Below are positions 1 to 11,463 of a DNA stretch of 64,000 bases, one piece after another. Source of the stretch: Hedera helix (lineage: Eukaryota > Streptophyta > Magnoliopsida > Apiales > Araliaceae); NCBI GenBank assembly GCA_947179155.2, contig OX359282.1:2309001-2373000 (forward strand), written 5' to 3'. Under the pieces are notes generated by a model, which saw only the letters and a list, made by a program, of their open reading frames with translations, was not told the DNA's origin and made no database searches. The first letter of the stretch is position 1. Each line of letters starts with the position of its first letter. Made by a program: the position numbers and the translations under genes.

Positions 1-1907
1 AAGATGTGGACCAAATTGAGCCACGTATTATTATTATTTTTTTCCTTTTTCAAAAGTCAATTATTTAAATTTTATAATTTTATATTTTTGAATAAACAAA
101 ACTTTTACTTGGTAATTCGTGTATTTAAAAGAGATATTTTTTCTTATTTCTTAGTAATTTATATTTTTTTATGACTCAAAATAATCATATATGATGCATC
201 TAACATAGTAATTATTAATTTTATGTTTAAAAAAGTAAAACAAATTTTATGAATTTAAATAAATAATCTTCTAATTAATAAGTCCTGCATTTAGAATATA
301 GATATAAAAAAAATCATAGTAAGTTATATATGATAGTTATATTTATTTTTAATTACTAACTATAAATAATTTTATAATATCAATTAAAAGATTAAATAAA
401 TTTATAATTTTGAATATATAAATTTAAGAATTCCTAATTCATAAATTTTTATAAATTTATAATTTTAATAATGATTCTTTAATTAATTAGGAAATTAAAA
501 TATATTAAAACTATCTTAACTCCAAATGTTAATAATATCAAATACGAAACCTTATTCATCAACTAAACATATTCACTTCAAATTAAGTGTAAAATTCAAA
601 CTAAAAGCTTCAAAACTTTTAATGTATTTAAGGTGCCTTTAATTATTCGCCTTAGATCAATTATTAATACCCCAAAGCATAAAAATTAAAAGCAAAAGTT
701 AAGAAATCTTAAAATCCCAACACGATAAATTATTCTTAAGACATCAATCCATTGTATCACTCATGTTAATCTAATTTTATAATTATTTTTCAAATTAATT
801 AATTTTTACAGAAACTAGACTTCAAATACTCCAATTTAACCTTAAGAATCACTCAAATCAAATTTAAAACCATTAGCTTATCCATTTTAAAATATTAGAA
901 ATCGTTGCTGAAAATTCTGCTACAAAAAATTTATATCAACCCTTCCTTAAAATTCATAATAAACAAAATAGTTAGATTTAATGGTACAAATTGGTAATAA
1001 ATATTCTCAGCTTATATAAGTATAACATATCCAAATTTACAACGATTCAAGATTAGGAGATATAACTCATGCAATAGACTTTAAATATCTAAAAACAGAT
1101 TTTTGGATTTTAACTTCTACATTTAATCAAATTATATTTCTTTATTTAAATTCATCTTCTCTTTGTGGTTATCATGATATCTAATCACACGTCTATATTT
1201 TGTTTAAAAATAATCTCTAATTTAAAACCCGTAGAACTAAACTTAAAATCAAAATATAAAATAATATTTATCTTCTTTGTTCGTCTTTTCTCAACGCACA
1301 ACGATAAAATCTTTTAGAGTCCTCAGAATGACTTAACATTTTCACGAAAATTGTAGCTCACGAAAAAATATACGAAACATGCTCAAAAATCCCAAATGAT
1401 TCGGGGTTAATACGATTGAGTTACGAATTTTCAAAATTAAAGCTGAAAATAGTGACGGTTTCAAATAACATTTTTCTCTCTCTAAAATAAAGAGAATGAA
1501 AATTGAAGAAATAGGCTTTGGATTCACTCAATTTTGAATTAAATGAATTAATTATGATTTTTCTGAGTAGCTGTAGAATATATAAAGTATCTACTTAGGA
1601 ATTCAACTAATCAAGTTTAAATAGGATTAGGGTTATATCTAACACTTTTTAAATAAAGTTTGAATAGAATTAAGTTATATCTAACAATCTTTAAATATAA
1701 TGAGAAAACACTATATGACTTACCAAAACCTAATGGACTCCTTAATTTCAATTAATTAATTATCTACAAAAAAATAAAAATAATTAACTTTCCAAAGGAA
1801 ATAAGAAAGAAATAAATTATTAACTTACCTTTTTAATTCACTTGTGCTTTTAAGAAAATTAAACCAATATTTAATAATTTTAAAAAAATTCTGGGTTATT
1901 ACGTACA
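1..1907 (+). mobile_element. Probable long LTR (Ty3/Gypsy type), 3' part
   Basis: The segment ends in 'ctgggttattac' plus a few bases before ordinary flank. In the second copy (ending at 55410) the end is a clean '...ttattaca', the usual Ty3/Gypsy LTR terminus. Around 1340-1450 it shares short U5-like phrases ('aaattgtagctc', 'gagttacgaattttc') with the LTR-like segments at 31800-32040 and 40800-41010, which suggests plus orientation. No PBS, PPT or coding region lies beside it, so it is a solo LTR or fragment. The 5' end is outside the window. Confidence 0.45.
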
Positions 1908-3060
1908 TTGTGAGCATCATTGAGGTTAGTAATTTTATCAAACCAAGATCTAGGTTTCTCCAAACAGTGGCAGCACTCGCATGAGAATGAAAGAGAACTA
2001 GATTGCTACTATTACATTGAAAATCTGAGTAATTGGTTCCTAGAGAGAGAAAAACAAGTACCTTGAGATTCACCAAGAACAGATCTTCTGCAGATCAACA
2101 AACATTTTTCTTCATCTTCAAATTGGCTTTTTCCTTGGTTTTATATTTTCAGGCTTTGTTTTGTGTCTTGTTTCATTTTGGTCACTCATTTTTTTATATT
2201 CTTGGGGTCAAAAACATCACCATACATTATTACTCGCTCCGTCCCTCTTTATATGTCTATGTTATATACTCTTGGTGAATATAGCAGCCTATTAGGTAAT
2301 ACTACCCCTATTTTAAATTATAAGATTATTATTGACTTCTGAAATTAAGATAATTAATCAAAAATTATGAGATAATAAATCTTATAATGAGTAGTAATTT
2401 TTAGATAGTTTACAATTTTCATCTTTTGTTTGACTAAAATTAATGAAATACATGTCAATTTTGAGTTTAAAAATGTATTAATTACCATTTCCAAAAAAAA
2501 AACTAATTATAATTTCCTAAAACATGCGTGAGTTTAAATTCTGCACTAAACTAGCCCCCAAAAAATACAACTCTTTTTTCCCTTCGTGTATATTTTCTTG
2601 ATAAAAGAGCTATTTTTCCCCTTTATAAATTTTTGGTTTCTTTTTATGTGAGGCTTATTTTCTCATATAAATTTATTATTTAATAGCTCTCCGTTATTGT
2701 GAATCCGTCTTGATTAGGATTTAGGAGTATGGCTAACAATGGTGTTGAGTTAGACAAATTCCTGTTGTGTTAGATCATAGGTATTACATTGAAAAAATCG
2801 ACATTAACATGATCGTTTTAATTAGTAAAAATTCTCCACAATAACATTATCTTGTTTATTAGTCATATGAAACACATGTTCACTCTTTTAACCGTTTAGT
2901 TAACTAATTTAAATTTTTAAACAAAAAGGCGAAGAATTTTATTTATTTTAATTTGCTTATTACAACAAGATATATTTACCAAAAATAAGGTTTTTGAAAG
3001 AAAATTGATTAAGAAATTCTCCCCAAGAGATGGTTCATTAGGTCGTTGCTTTATCAACCG
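1..3060. repeat. Duplicated block R, copy 1
   Basis: This stretch matches 53490-56545 in the same order and orientation, with scattered substitutions and small indels. The match ends near 3060, just after a shared stretch reading 'gttgctttatcaac'. It holds the 3' part of a long LTR (to about 1907), then about 1.1 kb of non-coding DNA. Near 2230 is a Stowaway-like terminus ('ctccgtccct') typical of plant MITEs. I recognise no gene; the short open frames are not protein-like. The left end is cut by the window, so the block may be longer. Confidence 0.85.
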
Positions 3061-3304
3061 GTCAAGGGACAATGCTAGGTTGGCTAAGAAGAGCGTGCCT
3101 CTAGATATATATTTCTTAACCCAACAAATCTTTCAAGGCATCACCCAACACCACCTCTATAAGTACTTTTTTACCCCGTATATTGTAAGAATATTCAGAA
3201 AAAAGTTCAAGAAAACCTCATTCAAACAATGTTGAGTTGAAATCCCATTCTAACCAAGGATTCTTGTTAGTATTCAAGACTCTTTATTTTGGTGACGTAT
3301 ATGA

Positions 3305-3702
3305 TATACTTGGGATCCGAGGAGGAGGAGGAGATGTAAGAAGAATTACCCCCAAACAGATTAAATGAAACTATGAAAGCAACAACCAAATTGTACCTAC
3401 AAGCAATTATAGGAATTAGTAGGTCAAAAATGATACTAACAAGGTACCAAGTCTAAAATGATTGTCAACATTTTAAGCCCAAACTTGAGAACTTAAAATG
3501 CCAAAACAAGGTAGACAGAAAAGATCTCATGAAACAAAAGGATTGGTCAACACCCAAAATATCAATACCTAGAGTAACTCTTCATACTGCAATCTTCTCT
3601 ACTCATTTGCTTCCGGAAACAACAATAGAAAACTACAAATCAACTACGGCCACAGTAGAGTTGTCCTGACAGGTTCAGTGAGAGAGTGATCAACAGATGT
3701 AA
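3305..3702 (-). other. Probable 3' UTR of the CCCH/KH gene copy
   Basis: Just downstream of the TGA on the minus strand is about 400 bp of T-rich non-coding sequence, with no frame and no transposon signature. It reads like a plant 3' UTR and suggests the copy includes transcribed flank. There is no clear poly(A) tract or target duplication, so a processed retrocopy is not supported. The stretch 3061-3304 shows nothing recognisable. Confidence 0.35.
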
Positions 3703-4462
3703 TCAAATCCCCGTATTGCGAAGTTCTTCGGCTCCAAGTGCGAAGTGGCACCTATCACCAAAAGTGCATGACCCCTTGGTAAAGTTCTCGCAGAGTTTTG
3801 TCTTGAAATTGCTTGCAGGACCAGAGCCCGACACCGCATGGCTTTTCCGTGGAGGTACAGAGGCTGATCCAATGTTCACAATAAGCTCACGAACCATTTG
3901 ACTGGCTTGTTTGATCTGATCAAACGTTCCCTCAAGCTCAATGTTCCTGAGGTTATGATCAGACTCATGGTCTCTTATGGAAAGCTTGGCTCCAGCCAGG
4001 CGACAGATTTGCTTAGAGTTTACACCACTTTTACTAATTATGGCTCCAGCTAGTGATGCGTCAACACTGATCTTTGCTGTGGCAGAGGCCCCAAAGCTGG
4101 CTGCAGCTCCGTGGCTTGGAGGGCTAGGCTCCCTCCGACCACCAAACTTACTGCCTGGCATTGGTCCCATGGCACGAGGATCTTCATGGGATGGAGCTGT
4201 TGGCCTCCCAAGCTCCCATTCACCATGAGCAAAATGACATTTATCGCCAAACTTGCACCCTTCAGCAGAGTTGTATTTGTTGCACAGACGAGTTTTCATA
4301 GCTGGAGGAGATGAACCATCTGGAAATGAAGGTGGGAGTCCAGGATTTCTGGCAGGAGCTGCATGAGCTGGGTTGTTGCCAGTCATCTGGGCCAAAGCTT
4401 TTATGCCACCAGGAACATAATGTAAGAAATGGCACCCCTCACCAAATGGACACCCAGAAGTG
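3703..4462 (-). pseudogene. CCCH zinc finger / KH protein, decayed terminal exon
   Basis: The frame encodes the C-terminal part of the plant CCCH-KH family (C3H14/C3H52-like RNA-binding proteins). In order: the end of finger 1 (CPFGEGCHFLHY), finger 2 (CNKYNSAEGCKFGDKCHFAH, complete), a KH domain (ISVDASLAGAII onward) and finger 3 near the C-terminus. The exon start at 4462 is set by a splice acceptor (ttctgcag) that splits finger 1, as expected if its first Cys lies in an upstream exon. I find no such exon upstream in the window. Two key sites are damaged: finger 3 reads CHFAL where the family has CHFAH, so the last zinc ligand is lost, and the KH GXXG loop reads SKSG instead of GKGG. The frame is otherwise open with a natural TGA. 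I infer a 5'-truncated, decaying copy; a diverged gene with a distant first exon is possible. Confidence 0.75.
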
Positions 4463-6239
4463 CTGCAGAACAAGTTCAAACATATATACATCAGTCACAA
4501 ATATGATAGAATAAAATTGGAAAAAAAATGCAGTAATCATAGAGGAGTAATATCTAATCTAAGAAGATGCCAAGCCAGGATAATGACATTGAATATGCAG
4601 GGAATTAATGTTTCTACAATTTTGCATGCTCTAGACCCTTGAGAATGACTCGTGACAGGTCATGTACAGTACTTTAATTGTAAAGGATTTTTCAGCTTAA
4701 TTTTAGGCTCACTGGATAAGACCGAACAGATTGACAGCCCTACCCACTTCAATTCACAAAAATGACATAACATAAAGAAGCAGAAGCTCCCTCACTGGTT
4801 CAGAAGTTGGTATTTTACATTGATCCGGTGAAAGTTCATTTTTGTATGTGATGCTTAGCGCACACGTATAAAATTGTATAATACTCGATGCAGATAAGAG
4901 CTTCAGGAATATAAGTGCCGAGGTCTTTTAAAAAAAATTAGACCCCTACCCAACTAAACTACATCAAGATGCTAGTAAACACTAACATTGAAGTAACAAA
5001 AAAGAAAAACTGACCAAGACCAAAAATCAAAATCCTTTAAGAGGACATCATTGCAAGATTTTAAGACACTATATGAAGTGAAAGAAATATTTTTTTTTAC
5101 TTTAGAAACTATTGGTCCTACCACATTCTAGCCCTTAAGAAGACAAAATAATTAAACAAACAAACAAGAAAAAGTAATCAAGGTAGAGAAACCAAATTCA
5201 GCTCAACACATTTTATCCCAAGCTAGTTGGGGCAATAAATAATTGAAAATATAAATAGAAAAGAATGTAGATAAATAAAATATAAACAAAACTATTTATT
5301 TACAACAAACAAAGAAATTGAGGGGAAAAAGTAAATGAATTTTACAGTACATTGTTGCAGCAGTACATCTAAAAATATCACAATCAAACAAAGACATAAC
5401 TCCTAAAAAAATAAGTTTCTAGACTTGAGCATTCTGCTATACATGCCTCTCAGACATCTTTTTTTTTTCCCTACAAAAAGAAGAGGAAAAATAGTAAAGA
5501 TTTTCATACTGTATTTTATAACGAACAAGAGACCAAGCTCCTCTTCCATATGGTTAATCCAAAGAAATTTCATTTTTTTCCCTTCTCTTACTAAGCATCC
5601 TACAATCCTACTTAGTGCTGTAACGCAACGTTCCACAAGACATTATAACACTCCTAAAATCATGAAATTGATTCTCCCAACTAAATCTTTTGCAGGGAGA
5701 AGAAATCGAAAGTAATGATCGCTAAGGTTTAAAGACAAATGACGACTCATACAAATATTGGATCCTTAGCAGAAATCTGGAGTGTGATGCGTAAAAACTT
5801 GAAAGTTTAGTATTACGTTACGAGAAAGCATCTAGGTATAGTTCCCAACTATATTTCATGTAGGAAATTAGACAAGTATATCTCCCAAGTTGGTTAAGCA
5901 AGTAAAAATTTTTGTAGCAAAACCAAAAGAAGAAATCAATACGAAATTTTGAATTCCATCAAAAAATTTAATAAAACTACTCAAGGCCAATGTGAACGGA
6001 TCTCAATGATAAGGAAAAAAGGAATAATTCAGTGACTCAAAAAGATCACAAACAATTTCACATTAGGAAAAGTTGAAAGAGCAGGTGACGATCAAAGTGT
6101 TGAAAAAGTAGTTGAAGTTCTTAACCAGTAGCAAAGTAGTCATGAAGCACAAATTCATTAATATATTGAGTTTGTCATCAACTCATCAACAACCCTTTCA
6201 ATACTGTACTTGAAAAGAACAACAAATTATTACGACTTC
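4463..6239 (-). other. AT-rich non-coding stretch, possible intron
   Basis: If the acceptor at 4463-4470 is real, this stretch is intronic to the CCCH/KH gene. I searched the minus strand for an exon supplying the first Cys of finger 1 and found none. No transposon ends or RNA genes were recognised. Confidence 0.3.
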
Positions 6240-7120
6240 CACAATATCAAACTCCAAAGAGGTTCAAGATTTTCAAACTAGGTTTTTTTTTTAAAACATG
6301 TTCACATGAACTTTTCTTCAATCTTTTTGCATACAAGGCATGTTAACGTACATATCTAACATTTTTAACCATAGATCTTTATAAATATTATAGATCTACT
6401 ATCATGGAGTATAAAAATAGGGTTTAAACTATTAAATCACATTTTCTACAACCAAAATACCTTTTGACCATCGAAAAATCATGAAACACATATATACACA
6501 TTTTTTACATCAAAGCTCCTCCCTTATACCTTCGAACCGTTCATGGTTCTACAACACAAAGATCACCCACAACCAACCATGGTAAAAACTATATAGAACC
6601 ATGAACTAAAAGAAAACTATAGATATAAGGGATATGAAACTTTTAAACCTTGATGATATAGATGCTCTTTTTCTTTTCCTTCCAAAATATGATACAAGGC
6701 TTGATGGCATCCACTTTGTATCCTTGCTCTACCTAAAACCCTCTCTTGGTTTTTAAAGATCTAGCTCACAAGCCTCACACTAAGAGTATTCACTCAAAAG
6801 CTCTTAAGGAAGCTCTGTCCCAATACTTATAATTTTCTAGCAAAAGACCTAACAAGATAACAACTTGGCGATATATTCTATTTATAAGGAAAAGGTAAGT
6901 GCACTTAGTTTCCTTAATTAACTAACACTTAGCTAAATCAAGTCACTAAACCTAGCAAAGCAAGATCCACTTTTTAAGGAGCATAGCTTGCATTTGGGAG
7001 GGTTTTGCAGGGTGGTCTTTTTAAGAGAAATGTTTGGAGCAATGCACCCCAAGTGGGGCCCCTAAGTGGCTGGTTCCCTCCTACAATTTCCTCAGTTTTG
7101 CTTTTATACACACACACACA

Positions 7121-7159
<39 letters not shown>

Positions 7160-7570
7160 GTTGACCAACTTTAGTAATGATTTGGGCTCTACTTTGGGTT
7201 CTAGGAATTTAATACTTTGGGCTCAATAATTTAATTTCATTTGGGCTCCCAACAACAATTAAATTGGACTAACATTATCAGCTTGCAAGGCTAGCATTTA
7301 ATTAAGTGTTGGGCTAAACCATTTAGTTCAATTGGGCTAGATTAAATCACACATGGACTAACATATTAAATACCACAATTAGGTTAATTAATTAATCCAA
7401 CTAGACTTGCATTTTATAAAATTATTTAGACTACCACAATTGGTTTAACTACAAATCCTAGTCTATACAATGACTATGCTTGTTTATTAATTCTTCCTTG
7501 TTACATTTGATAACAATTAAAAAAATAATTACACATAATATTCCATCAATCACGCAGGTGTTCAATTAAC
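6240..7570 (-). mobile_element. Probable degenerate LTR, minus orientation
   Basis: On the minus strand a U3-like region full of short 'gggct' and 'attaatt' phrases (7570-6900) leads to a TATA-like box (cttataaatagaa, about 6893-6881) and an R/U5-like region. This order matches the LTR-like segments at 28661-32757 and 39552-42720. Ends and target duplication were not found, so the limits are approximate. It carries a (CA)n microsatellite. Confidence 0.35.
7109..7155. repeat. (CA)n microsatellite
   Basis: Dinucleotide CA repeat with one CT interruption, grading into a short AT run at the right end. Open frames across it on both strands are repeat artefacts. Confidence 0.95.
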
Positions 7571-7639
7571 TCGTATAAAATTTACTTCATTGATAATTAG
7601 TTATAATTTCCATTAACAATGTGATCTAAAATTCATGGT

Positions 7640-8473
7640 TATTACATTAAATCTTGTGTTGATTTATCACTCTTTATTTTATTGTTTGGTTTATGTCGAC
7701 TTAATTCCTAACAAGTGGTATCATGAACTATATTGATTAGAAACAAGGTAGAGGGGAATTAGAGTGACAAATAAAGAGAGAGTGTGAAGGTTGAAGGAGT
7801 TGAAGATGTTCATTGTTATGTCGATGAACAAGAGATTGTGCGCTTATGGAAGATCACTATTGGAGTTGTAGTTGATGATGATGAAGATGAAATTGATGGA
7901 GATGCTGATGAAGATGAAGACAACGATGTCGGTAATGATGTCATTTAAGAAGATGATAATGTTAAAAAAGAAGATGATGATGGTGACTATGATGCAGAAA
8001 ATTTGGCAGATGCGGATGATGCGATTAGTACAGATATTGTTAGGATACTTCTCGAATTTTATTGAGAAAAGGATTGCTAATATGAAAAGGAAGAACTCCT
8101 ATTTTTATTAGGAGTATTATTTTTGAAAGCATTCTATTTGTAGGAGATTTATTTCGGAAGTGTCTTATTTTGAATAGGAAGAGAAAAATTATGGGTTACT
8201 CTATAAATAGAGTATTATGTTGAGTTGTTGAAGTGTAACACAATCAAACTTAATGTAGCATCCTAAGAGTTGAGAGAGGGTATGAATGAGTTTTGTGTTT
8301 GTGTGAGGGAGAGGATTTTTGCAACTTTTATATTCCGTGCAAATAGGTGATATAGTGGAGATTCAGAGTTTTGACAGGTGTTTTTTTTTCTTTGAGGGTT
8401 TCTACGTTAAATCTTCTGTTGCTTTATCTCTCTTTATTTTATTGTTTCGTTTGCGTTACTTTAATTCCCAACA
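7640..8473 (+). mobile_element. Degenerate Copia-like element fragment
   Basis: The segments 7640-7713 and 8400-8473 are similar; both run from 'ttaaatctt' to 'ttaattcc(c/t)aaca'. After the first comes 'agtggtatcatgaac', a damaged version of the initiator-Met tRNA primer site (tggtatcagagc). The right-hand segment looks like a full 436-bp LTR, 8038-8473, beginning TGTTAGG and ending CCCAACA, with a TATA box in 'ctctataaatagag' near 8200. The left LTR is reduced to its 3' end. The roughly 320 bp between is acidic-repeat-rich (gatgatgaagatgaa) with stops. Non-autonomous and dead. Confidence 0.5.
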
Positions 8474-8852
8474 AAAATATGTGAAATAAACCCAACAATA
8501 TTCCATATTTGAGTGAAGATGAGAGAAGAGATAGGAATAGCTAATTTGGGGTTCTTTTTGGTTATAATGGGGATGGAAATACCCCAAAGATGTGGAAGAA
8601 ATCCAATAAAACCCACGAATCCATCACTTGGAATACTTAACAATTGGTTCTCCATCAATATCTATTTCATTGGCTAATTAATTTTTTCGATCCACATCAT
8701 GGAATGTGTGTTTTTAGTATTTTGGTCTGTGTATTGGATTCAGATTTAACGTTAGTACAGATCTAGATGTGATGGTGACGATGTTGGATTTACAAGTGGT
8801 TGTTTAAATATGAAAGTTAGTTTAGATCTAGATTTGTGTTAGTGTGTGTGCT
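8474..8852. other. Non-coding flank left of the Athila element
   Basis: AT-rich sequence ending in a GT-rich run (gtgtgtgtgc) at the insertion point. No gene or RNA was recognised. Confidence 0.6.
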
Positions 8853-10140
8853 TGGTGTATTATCGTGTATGTTCTTTGATGTGATAAAAACTAGTAACTG
8901 CAAGTGCACAGCATCTAATTGAAGAACGGGCAAGTACAGGTCGAACCACAGAGACTAGTTAATTTCCAATGTATCCTTAATTTAAATTTCAGGCAAATTA
9001 GAAATAAAAATTGTGAAGATGATTAATTAACTAACTAATGCAAAATTAAATTGATAAAGAAAACTAGTAATGAGAAAAACTACCTAGGAATCCGAATCCA
9101 TTAAATACTAACATAATAATTAAATTCTTCCTTTCCTTAATTAATCTCTAATTATTTTTCCTTCCCTTTAAAAATAGTGATTCATATAATTAATATGGGC
9201 AAGCATAGATTATGAAAATTTAAAGATTAACTATAACTCATCAAAACTTCATTGAGCAAGCATGAATTATGAAAAACTCATATCTTAACAATAACCTATC
9301 AAAACCTCGCAATTAATTTAGAACCAAAACGAATTATGCACAAAGGTAAAATTGAAGAAATAAACAATTAGACATTAATATCGGAACGAAAAGAATATAA
9401 TATGTAATACTTAATTTCATCTTCATCCTAGATATTAAAATTTAGCTAGACATAAAATTCATAATAAAAGAAAACAAAACTAAAACTATTAATATAAATT
9501 GCATGGAATAAATTAAAACAAATAGAACAAGAATTAAAAAGAAACTTTAATTAAACTAATAAAGACTTTTGCAATGAATGAATAACTCCCTGGCAATTCC
9601 CTAGCAAAGCTGCATGCGTACATGATGAATGAAAATAGAACTTTAATATTAATCTAATAAAGAATTGCATGAATGAATAACAAAAGCTCCAACTTCCAAA
9701 CCTACGCTACGGCGGAACAAACAAAAGTAAGAAACAAAACTCCCTGACACAAAATCCATGCAAAGCTACTGGAACAAAAGTGAGAATAATACTTCCCGCC
9801 TCCTACCGAAGCTGCGGAACTAGAAAAAGAGAAAAAGAAAATAAACTATGACATCCCCCACTCTCTAAAATAATACTCTTATTTATAGAGAAAATAAACT
9901 AAACCCTAATCTAATTTGGAATAACTTGAACTCTTCTTTTCTTCTTCATTTCAACTTCTACATGGTAATATTGGAGTCCAAATAGAAATCAACTTGGAAG
10001 CTTTTAGAATCCTTTTCCAACTCAACTTTATTTATTTCTTTATTTCCTGCAAAACAAAATAAAACTAATTAATTAAATAAAATAAACAAATAAAATAATA
10101 AATATGGGAATATAAAATATGCAAAATTACGTGACTATCA
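8853..10140 (-). repeat. Athila 3' LTR
   Basis: About 1.29 kb, almost identical to 17799-19085. On the minus strand it starts TGATAGTCACG and ends in ATACA or ATACACCA; the exact end is ambiguous by three bases. It adjoins the PPT at 10141. Confidence 0.93.
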
Positions 10141-10156
10141 AATACCCCCATACCTA
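10141..10156 (-). other. Athila polypurine tract
   Basis: Read on the minus strand, 'ggtatgggggtatt' lies directly against the 3' LTR, where plus-strand DNA priming is expected. A related tract (ggtatggggggg) lies at about 11311-11325, closer to the end of pol. Confidence 0.7.
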
Positions 10157-11463
10157 GCTTTTACTCGTCCTCGAGTGAAACAAAAACAAAAACAAAATCA
10201 AAATAAAATCTAAATTACCCCATTTTCGTAGGAAACACGATTGCACTTAGCATGTGCAATAAGCCTTTAAACCCCAAGGTTAACCCAAGTGGACGAGTTG
10301 TGTCTCGTGAGGGTTTGCAGTGAATATACCCACAAAATTCAAAATAAAATAAAAATCTTTTTGAATTTAACCAATTATGAAATCGAAAGAAAAACTTCTA
10401 AGTATCCATGGGCATTACACATAAATAAGATCAAATTCAAAATCACACTTTCACCTTATCAAAAATCTTCCATCTTCATTCTAAATACCATCCTTCATAA
10501 AATTAATTCCATGTGATGCATGTATGTGTATGTGATGTAACTCTTAGTAGGGACTTTTACCGTGAAAATCAAGGAAACTCAAATTTTTCTTTTTCTATTT
10601 TTTATTCTTGACTTGTGCAATGTCTATTTTTCTTAGGCTTTTCAGAGTTACCCATTTAACGAGCGTTTGACCAATGACTCCCAAACCAGTTGGCTTTAGG
10701 GCACTAGGTGTAAAGACACCCCTAAGGGTTTACTAACTCGAGTAACAAATGCCACAAAAATCAAACTAGTCAAACTACTTATATCCATTATACTTTTCAA
10801 CTTGATTTTTCTTTTATTCAATGGATATTGAAGCAGTATTTTTCATTTTTTCAATTTTTTCTCTTACAACGAGTGCGTTTTACGCTCCATCTTGTTGCAT
10901 TATTATTTTTTTCCTTCTAATTTTTTTCTTGAAATTACTTGACTCATAGTTTATACCTCACAACCAAGAATTAGTACGAACGTGAAGTGCAAAAATGCAT
11001 GTGAATTCTAATTTTATTCAAGATGGCATTTCAAACTAGGATTTTGTATTTTATCAAAGGTTCAAGCATTCTAAATCTTTTAACCCTACTCAAAGAATTT
11101 TACTCCACAGACACTTATTAGAATTAATCCAATTCATAAAAAGTCAAACAAATTTTTCCATTTTTTCAATTTTTTTTTTTTTTTTTTTTTTTTGTATTTT
11201 TATTTTTTAAAGAAACTTTTTGAAAATAAAAAGAAATGAAAAGAAAAGAATAAAATAAAAAAAAATGCTAATAATAATAATAAAAAATAAATAAAGAAAA
11301 ATGTTAAAGTCCCCCCCATACCTAAATCATGCATTGTCCTCAATGTATGCAAATGAATAATAGAGAACAAAGAAAGAAAAGAATTGTACCTCGTATGGTG
11401 GGTAGGAACGGGACGGAAAGAAAAAGATATATACAAAACTTACAATTACAAGTGCAGTTTCAG
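10157..11463 (-). other. Athila 3' non-coding region
   Basis: About 1.3 kb between the pol stop and the PPT. Many Athila relatives carry an env-like frame here; I see only short, low-complexity frames. The region includes a T-rich run near 11168-11193 and an A-rich stretch near 11220-11300. Env appears to be lost. Confidence 0.7.

Noticed and set aside
1825..2076. 83-residue minus-strand frame with an exon-like look
   Set aside because: Not recognised as any protein; the R2 counterpart is disrupted and half of it lies in an LTR end.
7872..8111. Met/Lys-rich frame
   Set aside because: Shadow of a GAT/GAA repeat inside the Copia-like remnant.
10141..11463. Possible env-like gene of the Athila element
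   Set aside because: Only short frames from simple-sequence runs; no signal peptide plus transmembrane layout over a useful length.
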